Notes under the pieces: generated by a model | Told to the model about the DNA's origin: nothing | Seen by the model: only the letters and a program-made list of their open reading frames with translations | Database searches by the model: none | Program-made: the position numbers and the translations under genes | Shown: in pieces, positions 17,788 through 25,328 of the stretch | How the letters are laid out: every line of letters begins with the position of its first letter | Numbering within the stretch: position 1 is the first letter of the stretch | NCBI RefSeq assembly: GCF_902498195.1 | Contig: NZ_CABVIY010000002.1 | Span: forward strand, 62,001-126,000 | DNA from: Pseudomonas fluorescens | GTDB lineage: Bacteria; Pseudomonadota; Gammaproteobacteria; Pseudomonadales; Pseudomonadaceae | DNA length: 64,000 bases | Direction: 5' to 3'

Positions 17788-17810
17788 TTGGGGCCGGGGT
17801 AATCTGAACC
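17788..17810. other. Candidate far-end attachment site (degenerate ssrA 3' end)
   Basis: TTGGGGCCGGGGTAATCTGA followed by ACC resembles the intact ssrA 3' end at 62599-62624 (TTGGTGGAGCCGGGGGGATT then TGAACC), with small gaps and substitutions. The preceding TGTTTCAA also matches TGTTTGA beside ssrA. It is read as the displaced, decayed 3' end of ssrA left by integration. An exact direct repeat is not present, so the precise crossover is uncertain. Confidence 0.5.
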
Positions 17811-17861
17811 GACAGTATAAATATTTGATTTTAAATAAAAAATATCGGTTAAAAAATTATC

Positions 17862-17882
17862 TGGAATACCATTTGGAATACC
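17862..17882 (+). repeat. Integrase arm-type repeats, left end
   Basis: TGGAATACC occurs at 17862-17870 and again at 17874-17882, a 12-bp period. The same motif with the same 12-bp period occurs at 62466-62485, next to the integrase gene. Such paired sites near both ends suit arm-type binding sites of the integrase. Confidence 0.7.
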
Positions 17883-17949
17883 AAGGCTTTGGGGTGAGGG
17901 TGTAGAGGGAAGGAGGGTGTCTGCTGGTTCCATCCTCTAAGGTAGTTTC

Positions 17950-18813
17950 CTAGCCGCCTTTCAGCCTGCCTGTGAGGTACACGCCATCCTCAGACTCCGT
18001 CGTTATCAGAAGCTCCAAGATTTGAGCTCGTTTCAGCTCGTGCTTTTTTGCCAGCGTATCGAGTAGTTCGATCGTGGCTTTCGATAGCATGACATTAACC
18101 TGCTTCTTGTCTGCTGCACGTACATCGAACTGCTTGCGGCTCCATCGTTTCTTGATGCCTTGGATGATAGCTTTCTGCTCTTGAGGCCCGTGCTCCGCTT
18201 CATCGAAGTACATGAGCAGCTCTTTGTAGTTGCTGATAGGTGGTGGCCTCTTAAATATGGATGGAGGGTTCTTCTCCAGCCATTCCGATGCGCACTTACA
18301 GCGTTTGTTGCCATCTTTTTTGTCTTCGAACCACTCGAGCTCACGGTCCTTAGCCTTATGGCTAAGCCAGTGATAGCGAAGCCGTTCGATTTTTCCTGCT
18401 TTCTTTCCAATTTCGACATTCCAGAGATCGAGCATGGCGATGAGATGATTCCTGCCGGTGAGGTGTACCAGCCCCCGAGGCAGTCTCGACTCAGTGATTT
18501 TTTTGATTCTGCCAAGTAGCCATTGATATTGGCGTTCATCCTCCTCAATCCACTTGAGATAGATATCCGGAATTAGAAACTGATCTTTTTTCAAGTTTAT
18601 CGCCGCAAGTTTGTCGGTATTTTTCCTCAGAAAACCGGCGATGGTGTCTCTCATAGTAATGCCGTTGCACGTGGCGGGATCGAAGCCGGCATTTTCGTTA
18701 TCGTCCAAGTAGAGCCATAACCAGACGTCATGACGAGTGGTTCGTCGTGGTCCCGTAAGCAGATGGCTCAGCTCGTCAATCCCGCTATCGTCAACTACAA
18801 AAGTCTCGATCAT
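17950..18813 (-). CDS. Protein of unknown function with ribbon-helix-helix-like C-terminus
   Basis: A 287-residue protein. The first 200 residues are charged and rich in W, K and D and match no family I recognise. The segment near residues 238-275 (KKQVNVMLSKATIELLDTLA, then KKHELKRAQILELLI) has the strand-helix-helix pattern of ribbon-helix-helix DNA-binding proteins. The start at ATG 18813 is preceded by a weak GAG site. An array of phased 11-bp repeats starts 50 bases upstream of the start codon, which suggests that this protein binds it. It is the first gene inside the left island end. A regulator or partition-type centromere-binding protein are both possible. Confidence 0.6.
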   Translation of the reverse strand: MIETFVVDDSGIDELSHLLTGPRRTTRHDVWLWLYLDDNENAGFDPATCNGITMRDTIAGFLRKNTDKLAAINLKKDQFLIPDIYLKWIEEDERQYQWLLGRIKKITESRLPRGLVHLTGRNHLIAMLDLWNVEIGKKAGKIERLRYHWLSHKAKDRELEWFEDKKDGNKRCKCASEWLEKNPPSIFKRPPPISNYKELLMYFDEAEHGPQEQKAIIQGIKKRWSRKQFDVRAADKKQVNVMLSKATIELLDTLAKKHELKRAQILELLITTESEDGVYLTGRLKGG

Positions 18814-18862
18814 AGTTACACTCTATCAGCCTCTGAATATTAATATAATTCGTTGGGTCTTG

Positions 18863-18961
18863 TTTTAGTAGGATTCTATATGAACTCTATGCGCGTTCTA
18901 CATGAATTCTATAGCAGTTCAATTGAGATTATATGGTTATTCTAGGAATGCTCTAGAATAG
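18863..18961. repeat. Nine phased 11-bp repeats upstream of the RHH-like gene
   Basis: Cut into consecutive 11-mers the sequence reads TTTTAGTAGGA, TTCTATATGAA, CTCTATGCGCG, TTCTACATGAA, TTCTATAGCAG, TTCAATTGAGA, TTATATGGTTA, TTCTAGGAATG, CTCTAGAATAG. Nearly every unit begins YTCTA and the phase is unbroken over 99 bases. Two units pair into a stronger 17-bp match (18874-18890 and 18896-18912). About one helical turn per unit puts all sites on one DNA face, as in ParR/parC-type centromeres and some operators. Confidence 0.7.
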
Positions 18962-19619
18962 TATTTCTCATTGTGGCCAGTGATGCTGGGCTTTGTAGCC
19001 AGATGTGGTTGGTTTTTAGTACTGCCTAGTATTTTTTTGTTTGAATCGATCCAGGTGTTCAAGGCTGCCGTGGTGTCAGTGGCGTTTTTGTCGCGGTCCT
19101 GGAGTTGGTGGTGCATATCGCGTTAAACGTCCATCAGAAAAATGGGGTCTTGTGGGTGCTGATATCGAGTGGCGGCGAGATTGTCAGAACATGCTTCTTA
19201 TGTTCATAGGTTGCGCCCGTCAATTTCAGTGAGGCGGGGAGTGCGCAGCGATCGCGGTTGTTTCAAGCGACTGACCGAGACAGCCTCAAGGTTTTGGCTT
19301 GTGGTAAAGGTGGTGGCAGAAGTCGATCGCGTGCAGATGTAATTAATGCTCTGTGCTGGGGGCGAGTTGATTCGTCATCGGGCATCCTGTGCAAGATATT
19401 GGCGAACATCCCTATGCTACGTCTCCGCTGGACGCAGATCCTGAGCTAAGTTGCGTCAGTCGATTTTTAAGGCTAATAAGTCTGCAACTGAGTGGCAAAG
19501 GCTTTGCCGTTTTGATGGGTTTTTTTGCGAGCTTGGGTGGTCAACGGTAAGCAGTAGGCGTGGCGAGTATTTATTTACAGACCTTGCGAATCCTCTGAAC
19601 GAATATGAGGAGACAGTTC
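18962..19619. other. AT-rich intergenic region
   Basis: About 650 bases between the repeat array and alpA with no convincing coding frame. Short frames exist but lack ribosome binding sites and recognisable composition. It should hold the promoter of the AlpA-type gene. Confidence 0.4.
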
Positions 19620-19826
19620 ATGAGGATCATCCGTCTGAAAGAAGTTATCGACTGCACCGGCCTGGGCCGTTCCACTATCTACAAGTACATCAGCGAGGGG
19701 AGCTTTCCGAAGTCTGTATCATTGGGTGACAGGGCTGTGGGCTGGGTTGAAAGCGAAGTTATGAGCTGGGTCATGTCCAGGATCGAGGCGCGTGATGCTT
19801 GTGAGGCACTCACGGAGGTGAAGTAG
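19620..19826 (+). CDS. AlpA-family regulator
   Basis: A 68-residue helix-turn-helix protein of the AlpA/MerR-like excisionase group: MRIIRLKEVIDCTGLGRSTI, then YKYISEGSFPKSVSLGDRAV and a tryptophan in GWVESEVMSW. These proteins sit in P4-like and other integrated elements and activate integrase or excision genes. ATG at 19620 is preceded by GAGGAGA at a suitable distance; an in-frame start five codons earlier is less likely. It lies far from the integrase at the other end of the island, next to the replication-like gene. Confidence 0.9.
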   Translation: MRIIRLKEVIDCTGLGRSTIYKYISEGSFPKSVSLGDRAVGWVESEVMSWVMSRIEARDACEALTEVK

Positions 19827-19980
19827 CTAAAGGTGGGGGGGATCAGCCGATTGGCTGAGCGTTCGTCAAGTCATTCGGTCGGGGGTTCAGGCTGATCGAA
19901 TAACTCGAATCGTTGGTTTATTTCCAGAGAACCTAAAATACTTAAACTACCACATTGTTGCCGCGCTCTCTGGTCGTTTG

Positions 19981-20010
19981 CCACCCCACTCCCTTGTAGG
20001 AGTGGGGTGG
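19981..20010. terminator. Strong hairpin after the AlpA-type gene
   Basis: Perfect 12-bp stem CCACCCCACTCC / GGAGTGGGGTGG with a 6-base loop, about 155 bases after the AlpA stop. No clear T-run follows immediately. It could be a terminator or part of a replication origin for the Gp2-like protein. Confidence 0.5.
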
Positions 20011-20150
20011 TGGGTTTCGGTATTAGTATTATTTATATATCCCTATATTAGACATTCTTCTCGTCAATGTTATAGGCATGCATGTCTCATACTCGTCTTT
20101 GCGAATAGACCTTACCCATCCATACATTCGAGCCAGCTGCCATCCATCAC

Positions 20151-20177
20151 GCTCACCCCCTTCCTGAGGGGGTGAGC
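20151..20177. repeat. Hairpin upstream of the Gp2/YagK-like gene
   Basis: Perfect 10-bp stem GCTCACCCCC / GGGGGTGAGC with a 7-base loop. Together with the hairpin at 19981-20010 it forms a structured non-coding stretch before the replication-like gene. The palindrome-like CTGTAAAAATTTACAG lies at 20242-20257. Confidence 0.55.
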
Positions 20178-20298
20178 TCAGCCAGTGACTGAGGAAGCAC
20201 CTAGCAGCAGTTGCTGAGGTCTGTTGCACCGGCAGATCGAACTGTAAAAATTTACAGAATTCGCTGATTTGATGAACCTACTCAGCGGATCCCTTCCA

Positions 20299-20961
20299 AT
20301 GACACGCCAGCCCAAGCGTCACCCCGGTAACAACAATCTACACCTGCATCACGAGAATACTTTCCAGGGGCTTTCCGTGATGACATCCTACTCCCCCTTC
20401 ATTGCCGAATACCTCGAACGATTTCATGAAACCACTCAGCTAGCGCTCAGCGCACACCGTCGGGTATTCGCAGTACGTTTCGATCTACGTTTTCCAGACG
20501 ACGACCTGCCGCTCGAATCAGGCAACACCGTCATCTCCAGATTTGTCGATTCCTTATCCGTCAGAATTCAATCAGCACGTGAGCGCTCCAAGCGCTTGAA
20601 TGGTTCTGCACATCAGACACAGGTGCGCTGGTGCTGGGTTAGGGAGATTGGGCGAGAGGGGCGGCCGCATTACCACTTCGTCTTACTGCTCAACAAGGAT
20701 GCGTACCACACCGTGGGACGCTTTCACTCTGCACAAGAGAACCTATACCGCCGCATCCAGTCGGCATGGGCCAGCGCGTTGGGAATTTCTGTCGACGATG
20801 CAGGTGGGTTGGTGCATGTCCCTGCTAACGCTGAATACCACATCTCTCAGGATGATCCGGCGGAGATGGAGCGCTACTTCCATCGTGTGAGCTACATCTT
20901 CAAGGCTGCGACCAAGGTGTACGGCAACCGTTGTCGTGTGTTTGGTTGCAGTAGAGGGTGA
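20299..20961 (+). CDS. Inovirus Gp2 / YagK-YfjJ family protein
   Basis: A protein of about 220 residues of the YagK/YfjJ C-terminal or inovirus Gp2 type, related to rolling-circle replication initiators. Visible are RVFAVRFDLRFPDDD near the N-terminus, the HUH-like REGRPHYHFVLLLNKDAYHT in the middle, and the AEMERYFHRVSYIFKAATKV ending typical of this family on integrated elements. ATG at 20299 is used, though starts at 20272 or further in are possible because no strong ribosome binding site stands out. It may initiate replication of the excised island, with the hairpins upstream as part of an origin. That is inference. Confidence 0.8.
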   Translation: MTRQPKRHPGNNNLHLHHENTFQGLSVMTSYSPFIAEYLERFHETTQLALSAHRRVFAVRFDLRFPDDDLPLESGNTVISRFVDSLSVRIQSARERSKRLNGSAHQTQVRWCWVREIGREGRPHYHFVLLLNKDAYHTVGRFHSAQENLYRRIQSAWASALGISVDDAGGLVHVPANAEYHISQDDPAEMERYFHRVSYIFKAATKVYGNRCRVFGCSRG

Positions 20962-21369
20962 GCCGCTGTCGCAGATCAGGTGGGGCTCATTAGTAGCCCC
21001 CCCCGTTTTCTTTTACTTAATCCGTTCATAAATCATCCGGCGGGTTTGTCGTCGAACTTCACATCCGTGGCAAATGGGTTTGCGATCAGTGCAAGAAATG
21101 GCCACCTGCGAGTATTCGTCATCATGGGTGTAATGGCGACCATCAGCGTGTCGCCGCGTTGGATGGTCGCCAGCTTGGTCTCAAGGTCATCGCGCCGATC
21201 TCAAGCCACCGGTTATCGCAAGATGCGACAATATCTCCTTGCTGGCCGATGCGATATTGGCGTGGGCGGATGTTAAGCGTCGGGTCGGCCCTACAGTGTC
21301 GGCATCGAGTCTTTGAGATAGGTGTCAACGAAGTTCTGCGTGGCGGCTCCTTGCGGCGTAACCTAATTA
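20962..21369. other. Intergenic region with no convincing gene
   Basis: About 400 bases. On the minus strand short frames in two phases could be fragments of one decayed gene (stop near 21035), but I recognise no protein. The next transcription unit begins with the WYL regulator. Confidence 0.35.
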
Positions 21370-21388
21370 GGTGATCAAAATGATCGCC
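21370..21388. promoter_or_regulatory. Candidate operator of the first WYL regulator
   Basis: Near-perfect palindrome GGTGATCA-AAA-TGATCGCC (7 of 8 arm positions paired). It lies just upstream of an AT-rich TATAAA-like element and about 90 bases before the WYL start at 21477. BrxR/CapW-type WYL repressors bind palindromes in their own promoters. Confidence 0.5.
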
Positions 21389-21476
21389 ACCATATAAATA
21401 AAATGCATTCGTAGACGGATTTTTAAGCATCCAATATACTTTGCTCGACTATTCGTATCAGGCTTCATTAACTCGT

Positions 21477-22388
21477 ATGGCGACCATGAACTTGCTTACT
21501 GAACTCACTCAGCCACAGCGTGACCGCTTGGCCTTTATCGAGCTGCGTGTGCGCTTCGTCGGGGAGATTCGGAGGCAGGATTTAGTAGACCGGTTTGCCA
21601 TCCAGTCCGCTGCGGCTACCAGAGATCTTGCGCTGTATAGAGAGCTGGTCCCGGGCAATATTGACTATGATTCCAAGGGTAAAAGCTATGTCTTAGGCGA
21701 TGATTTTCATCCGCTGTTCGACTACCCTGCGGAAAGAGTAATGTCGTGGCTGACCCAGGCCTTCGGCGATGGTGAACCGCTGCAGCTCAAAACCTGGGTC
21801 CCCAGTGAAATCCCGTCCCGCTTGACCAATCCCGATCTGGATGTGCTGTCGAACGTAACCCGTTCCATCCATCTGGGCTGCCCTTTGTCCATCGAATACC
21901 ACTCCATCTCCAGCGGTAAATCGAAGCGAGAGATTGTGCCCTTTGCTTTGCTAGACACCGGCCTGCGCTGGCATGTACGGGCTTTTGACCGCAAATCCCA
22001 AGAGTTTCGTGACTTTGTGATCACCCGGATCAAGCGCCCGCGTTTGCTCATGGGTGAGTCGTCCGCACCACATGAACTGAGCAATCAGGACATACAGTGG
22101 ACGCGGATTGTCGAGTTGGAGCTGGTTCCGCACCCGGACCGGCCGCATCCGGAGATTACTGAGATGGATTACGGTATGCAGGGCGGCGTATTGCGAATGA
22201 GGCTGCGCGCTGCAACGGCGGGCTATGTGCTGTGCAAATGGGGCGTGGACTGTACTCCGGATCATAGTCTACAAGCGGCAGAGTACCGTCTTTGGCTAAG
22301 GGACTCATTGGCTATCTATGGCGTGAAAAACGCTGCGCTGGCTCCGGGTTATTCGGAGCCTGGGCGCGCGGCTGGAGCAAAGAAATGA
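21477..22388 (+). CDS. WYL-domain transcriptional regulator (BrxR/CapW type)
   Basis: A 303-residue regulator. The N-terminal winged helix is visible at TQPQRDRLAFIELRVRFVGE followed by IRRQDLVDRFAIQSAAATRD. The WYL domain lies near residues 130-210 (IEYHSISSGKSKREIVPFAL and LRWHVRAFDRKSQEFRDF), and a WCX-like C-terminal extension follows. Regulators of this architecture repress phage-defence operons and respond to nucleic acid or nucleotide signals. The gene overlaps the SNF2 gene start by ATGA, so it is the first cistron of the SNF2-Mod-Res operon. ATG 21477 is chosen by alignment to the start of the helical domain, while ATG 21486 is also possible. Confidence 0.85.
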   Translation: MATMNLLTELTQPQRDRLAFIELRVRFVGEIRRQDLVDRFAIQSAAATRDLALYRELVPGNIDYDSKGKSYVLGDDFHPLFDYPAERVMSWLTQAFGDGEPLQLKTWVPSEIPSRLTNPDLDVLSNVTRSIHLGCPLSIEYHSISSGKSKREIVPFALLDTGLRWHVRAFDRKSQEFRDFVITRIKRPRLLMGESSAPHELSNQDIQWTRIVELELVPHPDRPHPEITEMDYGMQGGVLRMRLRAATAGYVLCKWGVDCTPDHSLQAAEYRLWLRDSLAIYGVKNAALAPGYSEPGRAAGAKK

Positions 22389-25291
22389 TTACTTCCTATC
22401 ACGCTAAGTATTATGCGCACGAACTGACAAGACGCCATGCTGCCGATGGTGTTGGCCGCCTCTCTCAGTCTCTGTTCGACGCGAGTGTCGATCTAAATCC
22501 CCACCAGATCGAGGCTGCATTGTTCGCTTTACGAAACCCATTGCAGCAAGGGGTCTTGCTCGCTGACGAAGTAGGCCTGGGCAAAACTATCGAAGCCGCG
22601 CTGGTTGTCTGTCAGCTATGGGCGGAGCGCAGTCGCAGACTACTGATCATCGCGCCGGCCAGCCTGCGCAAGCAGTGGGCGCAAGAGTTGTCAGAGAAAT
22701 TTGCCGTGCCGTGTACTGTGCTGGATGCTGTGGCACTCAAGAAGCAGACAGCCGGCAGCGTACTTGAAACTTTGCAACATCTGGCTGGCAAGTCAGTCCT
22801 CATTATGTCCTACCAATTTGCTGCCGGGCTTGAGGCTGAGCTGCGCGCCATTCCCTGGCATGTGGTGGTTCTGGACGAAGCCCACAAGCTTCGCAATGCT
22901 CACCGTCAGAGTAATCGCACCGGCCAGGCCCTGCGCCGGGCGCTGGAAGGCCGCAAGAAGTTGCTGCTCACAGCGACGCCGATGCAGAACTCGCTGATGG
23001 AGTTGTATGGCCTGTCCACGCTCATCGATGAGCATCTGTTTGGCGATGAAAAAGCCTTCCGCAAGCAATATCTGAACAATCCCGCTGGACTGGAGGAGCT
23101 GCGAGGGCGCCTAGCTGGCTTCACTCAACGCACTTTGCGCAAGAATGTGTTGGAGTACATCCAGTACACCGAGCGTAAGGCTATAACCCAGCCATTCAGC
23201 CCCACAGATGACGAGCAGGCGCTATACGACCAGGTATCTACCTTTCTGCTGCGCGAACATTCTTTTGCCTTACCCAAGAGCCAGCGCCATCTCACCGGTC
23301 TGATCCTGCGCAAACTGCTTGCCTCCAGCACCCCGGCCATTGTCGCCACGCTGATGACCGTCCGTGCCCGGTTGGAGCAGATGCTGGTAGACGAGGCCTC
23401 GGCAGAGCAGGTCAACCTGCTGGAGCAATGGATAGAAGAGGATGACCTCGAAACCGACTATCTGGAAGAGGAAGAGCCCAACTCGGATGAACTGCTGCCT
23501 TCGGAGCCGATTGTTCAAAAGCCGGAGCATAAAAAACAATTCATTCAGGCAGAAATAGATGAGCTGACGGTCATTATTGATCTTGCACACGGGCTGCGTA
23601 GTGATACTAAAGCTCAGTCTCTGCTTACTGCGTTGCAACTAGGCTTTGCCAGCATGGCTGAGCTTGGGGCCTCGCGTAAGGCCATCATCTTCACCGAATC
23701 AAAACGTACTCAGGAGTATCTGCAACAATTTCTGTCTGCCAACGGTTATGACGGCAAACTGGTGTTGTTCAGTGGCACGAACAATCATCCCGACTCCACC
23801 GTTATCTACCAGCAATGGCTGGCTGGACATAAAGGCACTGATCGGGTAACCGGATCCCCCCAGGTGGACCGCCGTACCGCGTTAATCGACCACTTTCGCC
23901 AAGATGATGGCAGTGGTGCAGAGATCATGATCGCTACAGAGGCTGCTGCTGAAGGCGTGAACCTGCAGTTCTGCGCCCTGCTAATTAACTACGATCTCCC
24001 ATGGAATCCACAGCGGGTTGAGCAACGCATAGGTCGCTGCCACCGCTACGGCCAGAAATTTGATGTGGTGGTGATTAACTTTCTCAACACCCGCAATCAG
24101 GCAGATCAGCGCGTATTGGAGTTGCTGACTGAAAAATTTAGCCTGTTTTCCGGAGTGTTCGGTGCCAGTGACGAGGTGCTAGGCAGCATCGAAGGCGGCC
24201 TGGATTTCGAGAAGCGCATCCAGAAAATATACGATACTTGCCGCCAGCCAGAAGAGATTGAAGCTGCCTTCAATGCGCTGCAGACCGAGCTGGAAGAAGC
24301 GATCAATGATCGCATCAAAGACACTCAGTCACAGTTACTGGAGAACTTTGACGAGGATGTTCACGACCGACTCAAGTTACGACTGGACGAAGCCGAAGCC
24401 CGGCTCGACAGAGTAGGGCGTTGGTTCTGGGGTGTGACACGCTATGCCCTGAGTGCGCGGGCACGCTTTGACGATCAGGCTTATGCCTTTTCGCTGACCA
24501 GCCCGCCAGAAGGTAAGGCCCTGCAAATAGCGCCTGGTCGGTATCAGCTCATCCGTGGTGCCGCTCAACCCGATATGTTGGCGCACGCCTACCGACTCAG
24601 CCATCCGTTGGGTGAGTGGAGCATTGCCACCAGCCTCAACACCTCTACTCCGATAGCCCTGCTCAAGCTCGACTACGGCAAGCATGGCACGCGCATTTCG
24701 GTTATTGAAAAGCTACTCGGCAAGTCTGGTTGGCTCACTCTAGTGCGGCTCGAAGTGACAGCCTTTGAGACAACCGAAGCGCTGTTGTTCTCAGGCCAGA
24801 CCGACGAAGGTGAACTGCTTGATCAGGAAGTCTGCGAAAAACTGCTGACCATACCTGCGGCTAATAAGCCCGTCGCTATTGATGATGCAGCACCCAATGC
24901 CCTGGCGGCGAACAGCCAACGCTTGGTACAGGCCACCATTTCCGACGTGCTGGAAGCCAACCAGCGCTTGTTCAATGAAGAGCGTGACAAGTTGGAGCGC
25001 TGGGCCGATGACAAACTTGTCGCCGCTGAAGAGGCCCTAAAGAACACCAAGGCAAGCATTGCCCAACTAAAGCGTGATGCCCGCAAAGCCGCCACGCTGC
25101 AAGAGCAAGAATCCATCCAGCGTGAGATTTCAGAGTTGGAGCGCAAACAGCGCCGCCAGCGCCAGGAGATTTTTGCCGTGGAAGACGAAATTATCGAGAA
25201 ACGCGATGCGCTGATTGAGTCTCTGCAGCAACGGCTGCAAGAAAAAACCAACACCCAATCGCTGTTCACCCTGCGCTGGCAGGTGGTATGA
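22385..25291 (+). CDS. SNF2-family helicase of a defence operon
   Basis: A 968-residue SF2 ATPase of the SNF2/RapA-like group. Motifs: Walker A ADEVGLGKTIEAAL near residue 60, motif II VLDEAHKLRNA near 162, motif III LLTATPMQNS, and motif VI RVEQRIGRCHRYGQ near 545. The C-terminal 120 residues are a long charged coiled coil. The open frame extends upstream, but ATG 22385 overlaps the WYL stop (ATGA) and gives the expected N-terminus (YHAKYYAHELTRRH). In DISARM (DrmD) and related systems such a protein translocates DNA for an associated methyltransferase and nuclease. Here it precedes a Mod-like and a Res-like gene. Confidence 0.9.
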   Translation: MITSYHAKYYAHELTRRHAADGVGRLSQSLFDASVDLNPHQIEAALFALRNPLQQGVLLADEVGLGKTIEAALVVCQLWAERSRRLLIIAPASLRKQWAQELSEKFAVPCTVLDAVALKKQTAGSVLETLQHLAGKSVLIMSYQFAAGLEAELRAIPWHVVVLDEAHKLRNAHRQSNRTGQALRRALEGRKKLLLTATPMQNSLMELYGLSTLIDEHLFGDEKAFRKQYLNNPAGLEELRGRLAGFTQRTLRKNVLEYIQYTERKAITQPFSPTDDEQALYDQVSTFLLREHSFALPKSQRHLTGLILRKLLASSTPAIVATLMTVRARLEQMLVDEASAEQVNLLEQWIEEDDLETDYLEEEEPNSDELLPSEPIVQKPEHKKQFIQAEIDELTVIIDLAHGLRSDTKAQSLLTALQLGFASMAELGASRKAIIFTESKRTQEYLQQFLSANGYDGKLVLFSGTNNHPDSTVIYQQWLAGHKGTDRVTGSPQVDRRTALIDHFRQDDGSGAEIMIATEAAAEGVNLQFCALLINYDLPWNPQRVEQRIGRCHRYGQKFDVVVINFLNTRNQADQRVLELLTEKFSLFSGVFGASDEVLGSIEGGLDFEKRIQKIYDTCRQPEEIEAAFNALQTELEEAINDRIKDTQSQLLENFDEDVHDRLKLRLDEAEARLDRVGRWFWGVTRYALSARARFDDQAYAFSLTSPPEGKALQIAPGRYQLIRGAAQPDMLAHAYRLSHPLGEWSIATSLNTSTPIALLKLDYGKHGTRISVIEKLLGKSGWLTLVRLEVTAFETTEALLFSGQTDEGELLDQEVCEKLLTIPAANKPVAIDDAAPNALAANSQRLVQATISDVLEANQRLFNEERDKLERWADDKLVAAEEALKNTKASIAQLKRDARKAATLQEQESIQREISELERKQRRQRQEIFAVEDEIIEKRDALIESLQQRLQEKTNTQSLFTLRWQVV

Positions 25292-25328
25292 ACCGAGCAC
25301 CGGAAACGAACGAATTAAGGCCTGAATA

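Noticed and set aside
18863..18961. CRISPR array
   Set aside because: Repeats are 11 bp with no spacers and no cas genes nearby. Phased protein-binding repeats fit better.
19041..19449. Two short plus-strand frames before alpA
   Set aside because: No ribosome binding sites, no recognisable protein, AT-rich intergenic composition.
21035..21430. Minus-strand frames in the gap before the first WYL gene
   Set aside because: Two phases each give plausible short peptides, but neither is recognisable. At most a decayed gene.
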